The translations under genes and the position numbers were made by a program. Under the pieces are notes generated by a model. It did not search any database and had not been told where the DNA came from. It saw only the letters and a list, made by a program, of their open reading frames with translations. From JBJSXF01 sp046086225 (lineage in GTDB: Bacteria > Actinomycetota > Acidimicrobiia > IMCC26256 > PALSA-610): a DNA stretch of 6,254 nucleotides. The stretch spans positions 1 to 6,254 of the forward strand of contig JBJSXF010000096.1 in assembly GCA_046086225.1 (NCBI GenBank), in the 5' to 3' direction. Position 1 is the stretch's first letter. Each line of letters starts with the position of its first letter. Of this stretch, positions 1 through 6,254 are shown in pieces.

Positions 1-889
1 GCCCGATGCCCGCCTCGGTGCACGAGTAGCGGGTCGCGAGACGAGCGTCGAAGCGGCGCCGGGCTTCCTCGGCGAGGCCCGGGGTCACCGGTCCGCCGCC
101 GGCGATGATGGTCGTGACCGAGGACAGGTCGAGGTCGTCGAACACCGGGTCGCGCAACATCAGGGCCAGCTGGGTGGGCACCCCGGCCACATTGGTCATT
201 CGCTCTCGGGCGATCATCTCGAGCGCTTCCCGGGCCCGCCAGCGTTCCATGATGAACGTTGTGCCGCCCCGGCGCAGCGCGCCGGAGACCTTGGTCATGA
301 ACCCGAGGTGCGCGTACGACGTGCCGCTCTGGGTGCGGCCGCCGCCGTCCCAGGCGCCGCCGGTATCGGTCGCGGTGATGAACGCGAGTTGGCGGTCGCA
401 GTAGAGCGCGCCTTTGGGAATGCCGGTCGTGCCCGACGTGAAGACGATCGCCACCGGCCGGTCGGGGTCGGAAGCGAGCGGCGGGGGTGCGCCGTCGGGG
501 ACGCGCAGACCGGCGAGGACCGCGCCCGGGTCGTTCGTCGGGGGAAACTCATCGGCCCGGAGCACGAGGCGCGGGGTCGCAGTGTCGAGCACTGCCGCCT
601 GCTCGGGTGCGGAGAGCCGGTCGTTCACCCCGGCCGTGATCGCCCCGAGCTTGGCCGCCCCGCAGTAGGCGAGCAGGTACTCCGGTCCCGGGGGCAGCAC
701 GAGGGCGACGACGTCGCCGGGCCGGACGCCCCGGTGCGCGAGACCGGCGGCGACCTCGTCGGAGATTCGGTCGAGGGCGCCGTACGTGAGCTCCCACCCG
801 GTTGGCGTGACGTAGGCGACGCGGTCGCCGAACCGCTCGGCCGCGCCGCGGATGCTCGCGGGCAGGACGGGCTCGCCGACGTCGCGCAT
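1..889 (-). CDS. AMP-forming acyl-CoA ligase (ANL superfamily), 3' end cut off by the window edge
   Basis: This protein should activate a carboxylic acid to its CoA thioester through an acyl-adenylate in the cytoplasm. From the ATG at 889, 296 residues are readable before the left edge. The phosphate-binding A3 motif FTSGTTGIPKGA lies at about residues 150-161, and the A5 adenine/acyl-site motif YSCTEAGIG at 288-296. The distal core and the C-terminal lid domain (motifs A7-A10, with the catalytic lysine) lie outside; the usual length is about 500 residues, so roughly 200 are missing. The start sits 4 bases after the thiolase stop, with no clear Shine-Dalgarno, which fits translation as the third gene of a crotonase-thiolase-ligase operon. 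It is clearly distinct from the ligase at 4166-5725. Family assignment is secure; the acyl substrate cannot be told. A FadD-like fatty or alicyclic acid ligase is the best guess from its neighbours. Confidence 0.92.
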   Translation of the reverse strand, partial: MRDVGEPVLPASIRGAAERFGDRVAYVTPTGWELTYGALDRISDEVAAGLAHRGVRPGDVVALVLPPGPEYLLAYCGAAKLGAITAGVNDRLSAPEQAAVLDTATPRLVLRADEFPPTNDPGAVLAGLRVPDGAPPPLASDPDRPVAIVFTSGTTGIPKGALYCDRQLAFITATDTGGAWDGGGRTQSGTSYAHLGFMTKVSGALRRGGTTFIMERWRAREALEMIARERMTNVAGVPTQLALMLRDPVFDDLDLSSVTTIIAGGGPVTPGLAEEARRRFDARLATRYSCTEAGIG

Positions 890-893
890 CGGG

Positions 894-2036
894 TCAGACG
901 CCGAGGATCACCGTGCTGGCGGTGGAGAACCAGCCGCCGGTGCCGTTGACGCACGCGAGTCGGGCCCCTTCGACCTGGCGTCCGGTCGCTTCGCCCCGCA
1001 GCTGGCGGGTGGCCTCGACGAGGAGGAACATGCCCCGCATGCCCGGGTGGCAGTGCGAGAGCCCACCGCCGTCGGTGTTGGTCGGCAGCGCGCCCCCGAG
1101 TCGCAGGCGTCCGTCCTCGACGAACGCGCCGCCTTCACCCGGACCGCAGAAGCCGAGGGCCTCGAGGCTCACCAGCACCATGTGGGTGAAGGCGTCGTAG
1201 ATCTCGCACACGTCGATGTCCGCCGGGCTGACCCCGGCCCGCCCGAAGGCGAGGCGTCCGCTCTCGTAGGCGGGGGAGCGGGTGAAGTCCTCCCACTCGC
1301 TCATCGTGGTGTGGCTCGTGGCCTCGCCGGTGCCGAGCACCCAGACCGGCGCCTTGGCGCAGTCACGGGCCCGTTCCTCCGAGGTGAGGACGACCGCCCC
1401 GCCGCCGTCGCTGCGGATGCAGCAGTGCAGCTTCGTGAGCGGGTCGGCGATCATCTTGCTGGCGTTGACCTCGTCGATGGTGATCGGGTCGCGGTAATAG
1501 GCGTCGGGGTTGAACCCGGCGTTGTACCGCGTGCTCACTGCGATCTCGGCGAGCTGCTCGATCGTCGTGCCGTACTCGTGCATGTGGCGCCGGGTCGCCA
1601 TCGCGTACTTGGAGATGAGCGAATGCCCGAACGGCGAGTCGAACTGCACGGGCCCCCGGCTGCCGAACCCGAGGTTGGCGGTGCGGCGGCGGGCCTTGAG
1701 GTCGGCCCGGGTCGTCGATCCGTAGGCGAGGACGACGACCTCGGCGTGCCCGGCGAGGATCGCGGCAGCCGCGTGCTCGACCATGAACTCCCAGGTGGAG
1801 CCGCCCACGCTCGTGCCGTCCACCCACGTGGGGCGCAGGCCGATGTACTCGGCGATCTCGGTGGGGGCGAGCAGGCCCAGGCCGCTCGAGCCGAAGCCGT
1901 CGACGTCGTCCTTGCCGAGTCCGGCGTCGGCGAGGGCCCGGGACGCGGCCTGCCAGTGGAGCTCGTACGGCGTCTTCGTGTCGACGCGTCCGATGTCGGA
2001 GAGCGCGGCGCCGACGATGGCGACCCGCTTCGTCAA
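894..2036 (-). CDS. Thiolase-fold protein of the SCP-x/lipid-transfer (Ltp) type
   Basis: A 380-residue protein covering both thiolase halves. Visible landmarks are the N-terminal strand KRVAIVGAALSDIGR (3-17), HAAAAILAG (88-96), the family-typical CCIRSDGGGAVVLTS (205-219), CEIYDAFTH (277-285), NTDGGGLSHCHPGMRG (320-335) and the closing VNGTGGWFSTASTVILG (363-379). This matches the acetyl-CoA acetyltransferase-like group related to SCP-x thiolase and Ltp2-Ltp4, which cleave or form C-C bonds in acyl-CoA chains. The canonical nucleophilic Cys position falls on Gly79/Ser80 (VGGST), so simple thiolysis is doubtful; Ltp2-like retro-aldol chemistry is an alternative. The start is taken as TTG at 2036: it overlaps the upstream crotonase stop (TTGA), is preceded by GGGAG at 2046-2042 with a 5-base spacer, and gives the usual family N-terminus. 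No DUF35 partner, often needed by such proteins, is in the window. Confidence 0.9.
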   Translation of the reverse strand: MTKRVAIVGAALSDIGRVDTKTPYELHWQAASRALADAGLGKDDVDGFGSSGLGLLAPTEIAEYIGLRPTWVDGTSVGGSTWEFMVEHAAAAILAGHAEVVVLAYGSTTRADLKARRRTANLGFGSRGPVQFDSPFGHSLISKYAMATRRHMHEYGTTIEQLAEIAVSTRYNAGFNPDAYYRDPITIDEVNASKMIADPLTKLHCCIRSDGGGAVVLTSEERARDCAKAPVWVLGTGEATSHTTMSEWEDFTRSPAYESGRLAFGRAGVSPADIDVCEIYDAFTHMVLVSLEALGFCGPGEGGAFVEDGRLRLGGALPTNTDGGGLSHCHPGMRGMFLLVEATRQLRGEATGRQVEGARLACVNGTGGWFSTASTVILGV

Positions 2037-2866
2037 CGCAGCTCCCACTCGACCCGGCGACCCGAGGCGAACGCCTGCTGGCCCTCGGCGAGCGACTCCT
2101 GATTGGTGCCCATCGCCACGAAGGCGTAGCCGAGGCGGAGCGCCTCGCGCTGGGGCATCGACCGGGTGGACCAGATGGCCCGGACGGTGCCCTCGACGGC
2201 GAGCGCGGGCTGGCTCGCGATGAGCGCGGCGATGGCCCGGGCGCGTTCCCGCAGCCGGTCGCCGGGAACGACCTCGCTCACCATGCCGATCTGGTGGGCC
2301 CGGGCGGCCGACATCCGCTCGTGGTTGCCGAGCAGCGAGATCCGCATGATCTCGGGGAACGGCATGATCCCGGCCATGTGGATCGGCTCGAACGCGGCAG
2401 TCATGCCGTAGGTGACGTGCGGGTCGAAGAACGTCGCGTGCTCGGCGGCCACGATGAACTCGACCTCGCCGAGCATGTAGAAGGCGCCGCCGCAGGCCAT
2501 GCCGTTGACGGCGCCGATGACGGGCTTCCACAGGTCGCACGACTTCGGACCGAGGTTGTCGCCCGGGTCGTTGAACATGAACGGGGTCGAGCCCGAGCCG
2601 ACGACATCGGGGTCGGTCGTGGCATCGGCCTCACCCCCCATCTGCTCCATGCGGTCGATGCCGGTGCAGAACGCCTTCTCGCCCGCGCCGGTCAGCACCA
2701 CGCAGCGCACCGCGTCGTGGCGGCGCAAGGCGCGCCAGACCGCCCGCAACTCGCGCTGCATGAGCGAGTTGAAGGCGTTGTGTACTTCGGGGCGGTTGAG
2801 GGTGACGACCGCGACGCCGTCGTCGCCCTCCTCGTAGGTGATCGTCTCGAGGTCGGTGGGGATCAT
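2033..2866 (-). CDS. Crotonase-superfamily protein (enoyl-CoA hydratase/isomerase-like)
   Basis: A 277-residue crotonase-fold protein, normal length for the family, expected to act on an acyl-CoA in the cytoplasm. The substrate-entry strand VTLNRPEVHNAFN spans 21-33. The first oxyanion-hole segment AFCTGID is at 65-71, and the second, VNGMACGGAFYML, at 120-132. HQIGMVSEVVP (191-201) matches the usual AxxxGLVxxVVP segment. Compared with rat mitochondrial crotonase, the two catalytic glutamates correspond to Tyr130 and His150 (in FFDPHVTYGM), so ordinary syn-hydration is not supported; an isomerase, hydrolase, lyase or special-substrate role is possible. The ATG at 2866 has only a weak purine stretch upstream, but it begins the family-typical N-terminus. 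The frame stays open upstream antisense to the hydrolase, which is a GC-rich artefact. It is the first gene of the leftward operon and translationally overlaps the thiolase gene. Confidence 0.92.
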   Translation of the reverse strand: MIPTDLETITYEEGDDGVAVVTLNRPEVHNAFNSLMQRELRAVWRALRRHDAVRCVVLTGAGEKAFCTGIDRMEQMGGEADATTDPDVVGSGSTPFMFNDPGDNLGPKSCDLWKPVIGAVNGMACGGAFYMLGEVEFIVAAEHATFFDPHVTYGMTAAFEPIHMAGIMPFPEIMRISLLGNHERMSAARAHQIGMVSEVVPGDRLRERARAIAALIASQPALAVEGTVRAIWSTRSMPQREALRLGYAFVAMGTNQESLAEGQQAFASGRRVEWELR

Positions 2867-2998
2867 GCGGGCTCGGCTCTCGGGTCGGGATCGCCGGCGG
2901 CCCGGGGCGGGCGCGCTTGCGCGTGCTCCTCGGGCCGCAGGAAACTGCTTCGGCACCGTAGCGCGAGGGTTCGCGGTGGTGCCACGGACGGAGGATCC
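2867..2998. promoter_or_regulatory. Divergent intergenic region, likely promoters for the crotonase operon and the hydrolase
   Basis: These 132 bases separate two divergently oriented starts, so promoters for both sides are expected here. On the minus strand TACGGT (2960-2955) is a possible -10 hexamer, with a poor GTGGCA-like -35 (2979-2974 region) at long spacing. On the plus strand TTGCGC (2917-2922) followed 18 bases later by GAAACT is equally weak. Two small inverted repeats could be operator half-sites: CGCGC-TT-GCGCG at 2912-2923, and GGCACC (2952-2957) paired with GGTGCC (2978-2983). At this G+C content such short repeats arise by chance, and no known operator consensus is recognised. 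The regulatory role rests on position, not on a motif. Confidence 0.35.
2990..2994 (+). promoter_or_regulatory. Shine-Dalgarno sequence for the original hydrolase start
   Basis: GGAGG lies 4 bases before the ATG at 2999, the strongest ribosome-binding match in the window. It supports 2999 as the original start of the hydrolase gene, whose frame stops at 3086. The GTG at 3098, the first usable start after that stop, has only a short G run (3090-3093) in front of it. Confidence 0.6.
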
Positions 2999-3088
2999 AT
3001 GGGAAGCCGTCGAAACGGCGCGGTCGCCGGCACCGCGGCGGCGGGGTACGAGGGCGTGCGCGAGGCCTTCACGGCCAACTTCGCCTAG
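2999..3088 (+). pseudogene. Disconnected N-terminal segment of the serine hydrolase, ending in an in-frame TAG
   Basis: From the ATG at 2999, 29 codons read to a TAG at 3086-3088. The last of them encode GYEGVREAFTANFA, and the same frame continues immediately after the stop as RGEVGAAVCVYVDG. Together these look like the conserved N-terminal helix and first strand of EstB-type beta-lactamase-family hydrolases, where an acidic residue commonly stands at the stop position. A single substitution such as GAG to TAG would explain it. The reading frame is otherwise intact, so this is a nonsense change rather than a frameshift. It may be genuine gene decay, a very short upstream peptide with reinitiation at the GTG 9 bases on, or a base-call error. 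Translation in frame and the family resemblance are seen directly; the ancestral codon is inferred. Confidence 0.6.
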
Positions 3089-3097
3089 CGGGGCGAG

Positions 3098-4156
3098 GTG
3101 GGGGCGGCGGTCTGCGTGTACGTCGACGGCTGTCCGGTGGTGGATCTGTGGGGTGGGCACGCCGACGCGACGAATGGGACGGCGTGGACGCGCGACACCG
3201 TCGTGCCGTTCTTCTCGGCGACGAAGGGCATCACGGCCGTGTGCGTCAGCTTGCTCGTTCAGCGCGGCCTGCTCGATCCCGAGGCACCGGTCGCGAGCCT
3301 CTGGCCCGAGTTCGCGGCGGCGGGCAAGGGTGCGATCACCGTCGGCGACGTGTGCGCGCACCGGGCCGGCCTGCCCTACGTCGAGGGCGAGTGGACGCTT
3401 CCCGAGGCGCTCACCTGGGAGCCGATGGTCGAATCGTTGGCGGCGCAGGCGCCGGTCTGGGAGCCGGGCACGACGCACGGCTACCACATGCGCACCTACG
3501 GTTGGCTCGTCGGTGAGATCGTGCGGCGGGCCGACCCGGCCGGGCGCACGCCGGGGCCGTTCCTGCGCGACGAGATCGCCGGTCCGCTCGGCCTCGACTG
3601 CTGGATCGGACTCCCCGAGACGGAGGAGTGGCGCGTCGCCCGGCTCGTCCCGCCGCGCGACAGCCTGCGCGACGCCCTCGCCGCCTTCGGTGACGACCTT
3701 CTGCTCGCCCGGGTGTTCTCCAATCCCGGCGGGCACTTCGACTACGACGACATGTGGAACACCCGCGAGCTCCACGCCGCCGAGCTGCCGTCGTCGAGCG
3801 GCATCGGTGACGCCCGCTCGCTCGCCCGCATGTACGCGGCGTGCACGGGCGAGGTCGACGGCGTGCGCCTCCTCGATGACGCCACGCTCGCGGCGGCGGC
3901 GGTCACGCGGTCGGTCGGGCGTGACGAGGTGCTCATGACGTCCAACCGGTTCGGGCTCGGGTTCATGCTCGGGGCCTCGTTCGGCGCCGCGAACCCGCGG
4001 ACGGCGGTCGGCCACGCGGGCGCGGGCGGCGCGCTCGCCTTCGCCGATCCCGAATCGCGGATCGCGTTCGCCTACGTGATGAACGACCTGCGCTTCGACC
4101 CGACAGGCGACCCGCGCAGCGAGGAGCTCGTGCGGGCCGTCTACGCGGCGCGCTGA
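3098..4156 (+). CDS. Serine hydrolase of the beta-lactamase/EstB-type esterase family, lacking its usual N-terminus
   Basis: From the GTG at 3098, 352 residues can be read; from the apparent original ATG at 2999 the gene would give about 385. The family (class C beta-lactamase, D-aminopeptidase and EstB esterase fold) uses a Ser-x-x-Lys nucleophile, seen here as SATK at 40-43. Tyr129 in HGYHMRTYGWLVGE is the likely general base, and HAGAGG at 306-311 replaces the KTG box. DLWGG (16-20) and NRFGLGFML (283-291) are also family-typical. No signal peptide is visible, suggesting a cytoplasmic esterase/lipase-like enzyme rather than a secreted beta-lactamase. The 33 residues lost would remove the first helix, which packs against the central sheet, so a protein starting at 3098 may fold poorly. 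The gene runs opposite to its neighbours and ends 9 bases from the convergent ligase gene. Family is secure; substrate and activity are not. Confidence 0.8.
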   Translation: MGAAVCVYVDGCPVVDLWGGHADATNGTAWTRDTVVPFFSATKGITAVCVSLLVQRGLLDPEAPVASLWPEFAAAGKGAITVGDVCAHRAGLPYVEGEWTLPEALTWEPMVESLAAQAPVWEPGTTHGYHMRTYGWLVGEIVRRADPAGRTPGPFLRDEIAGPLGLDCWIGLPETEEWRVARLVPPRDSLRDALAAFGDDLLLARVFSNPGGHFDYDDMWNTRELHAAELPSSSGIGDARSLARMYAACTGEVDGVRLLDDATLAAAAVTRSVGRDEVLMTSNRFGLGFMLGASFGAANPRTAVGHAGAGGALAFADPESRIAFAYVMNDLRFDPTGDPRSEELVRAVYAAR

Positions 4157-4165
4157 TCGACTCGG

Positions 4166-5725
<1,560 letters not shown>

Positions 5726-5732
5726 GAACGGC

Positions 5733-6254
5733 TCAGCGGGCGCCGTAGACCGGGGCGGGGGCCGGCGCCGCGGCGAGGAGGCGTTCGACGACGGGACCCA
5801 GTTCGGCCGGCTCCCACCGCGCGCCCTTGTCGGTCACCGGTCCGTGCTGCCAGCCGTCGGCGACGGAGATCATGCCGCCCTCCACCTCGAACACCCGGCC
5901 GGTGACCCCGGCGGCGGCCGGGCTCCCCAGCCACACGACGAGCGGGGAGACGTTGCCCGGGTGGTTCGCGTCGAAGCCGTCGGTCGGGGCCTGCATGCGG
6001 TCGGCGAACACCTCTTCGGTCATGCGGGTGCGGGCCGAAGGGGCGATGGCGTTCGCAGTCACGCCGAAGCGTCCGAACTCGGCCGCCGCCACGAGCGTGA
6101 GGGCGGCGATGCCGGCTGTGGCCGCCGAGTAGGCACCCTGGCCGACGCTGCCCATGAGCCCGGCCCCCGATGACGTGTGGATGATGCGGGCGTCGACGGC
6201 GTGACCCTCCTTCGCCCGGGCCCGCCAGTATGCGGCGGCGTGGCGGGTGGGGGC
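5733..6254 (-). CDS. Short-chain dehydrogenase/reductase, C-terminal part, with Thr in place of the catalytic Lys
   Basis: The last 173 residues of an SDR; the NAD(P)-binding Rossmann half with the GxxxGxG motif lies beyond the right edge. Numbering from the edge, the catalytic Ser is Ser29 (in IIHTSSGAGL) and the catalytic Tyr is Tyr42 (GQGAYSAAT), 13 residues apart as usual. FGRFGVTANAIAPSARTRM (70-88) is the standard substrate-loop entry. The position of the catalytic Lys (YxxxK) is Thr46, codon ACA at 6119-6117. The tail (DKGARWEPAELGPVVERLL, then an Ala/Pro run and VYGAR) is longer than in simple FabG-like SDRs and recalls the roughly 300-residue actinobacterial SDRs linked to steroid or fatty acyl-CoA oxidation. 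It is first in the pair with the ligase at 4166-5725, 7 bases apart. A hydroxyacyl-CoA or hydroxysteroid dehydrogenase role is inferred from context; loss of Lys makes catalysis uncertain. Confidence 0.9.
   Translation of the reverse strand, partial: APTRHAAAYWRARAKEGHAVDARIIHTSSGAGLMGSVGQGAYSAATAGIAALTLVAAAEFGRFGVTANAIAPSARTRMTEEVFADRMQAPTDGFDANHPGNVSPLVVWLGSPAAAGVTGRVFEVEGGMISVADGWQHGPVTDKGARWEPAELGPVVERLLAAAPAPAPVYGAR

Noticed and set aside
852..2102. Plus-strand open frame of 416 codons opposite the thiolase gene
   Set aside because: It is a shadow of the thiolase gene and shows low-complexity composition with no family resemblance.
2037..2540. Upstream extension of the thiolase frame to an ATG at 2540
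   Set aside because: It would overlap the crotonase coding region in another frame with Arg-rich, non-thiolase sequence; TTG at 2036 gives the proper N-terminus and has a Shine-Dalgarno.
3893..3903. GC-repeat tract (GCG triplets) in the hydrolase gene
   Set aside because: It simply encodes an Ala run (LAAAAV) in normal GC-rich codons; not a functional repeat.
2867..4015. Minus-strand upstream extension of the crotonase frame across the hydrolase gene
   Set aside because: The extension is antisense to a gene with catalytic motifs and has no crotonase-like or other domain; the family N-terminus begins at the ATG at 2866.
5733..6155. A complete 140-residue protein starting at the internal ATG at 6155
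   Set aside because: The frame is open to the window edge and the upstream codons encode the SDR catalytic Ser strand (IIHTSSGAG), so this Met is internal to a longer gene.

Overview
The window is a GC-rich stretch (roughly 70% G+C by eye) with dense, short-spaced genes. Its family content is typical of lipid- or steroid-degrading Actinomycetota, for example Mycobacteriales or Acidimicrobiia: a lipid-transfer-protein-type thiolase, a crotonase, two AMP-forming acyl-CoA ligases, a long SDR and an EstB/class-C-type serine hydrolase. The lineage is inferred from family content and base composition only; no marker gene is present.

Layout, left to right. Positions 2-2866 hold a minus-strand operon transcribed leftward: crotonase-family enzyme (2866-2033), SCP-x/Ltp-type thiolase (2036-894, overlapping the crotonase stop by four bases), and an AMP-forming CoA ligase (from 889, running off the left edge). 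Positions 2867-2998 are a divergent intergenic region. On the plus strand, a beta-lactamase-family serine hydrolase reads from a well-formed start at 2999, but its frame is cut by a TAG at 3086-3088. The rest (GTG at 3098 to 4156) carries all the catalytic motifs. It converges, with a 9-base gap, on a second minus-strand operon: a partial SDR (5733 to beyond the right edge) followed after 7 bases by a complete CoA ligase (5725-4166).

How the genes may work together (inference): CoA ligase, crotonase, SDR and thiolase/aldolase-like protein are the activation, hydration-type, oxidation and C-C cleavage roles of a beta-oxidation-like route for a carboxylic acid such as a steroid side chain, isoprenoid or alicyclic acid. 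The hydrolase could release a substrate from an ester. The substrate cannot be read from the sequence. No acyl-CoA dehydrogenase, DUF35/MaoC partner or regulator is visible.

I see no obviously new system. The most notable points are residue-level departures: an in-frame amber codon in the hydrolase, a Thr in place of the catalytic Lys of the SDR, a crotonase lacking both hydratase glutamates, and a thiolase-fold protein without the nucleophilic Cys. The first two need checking against sequencing error. The last two look like established subfamily traits that argue against naming these proteins simply 'enoyl-CoA hydratase' and 'acetyl-CoA acetyltransferase'.
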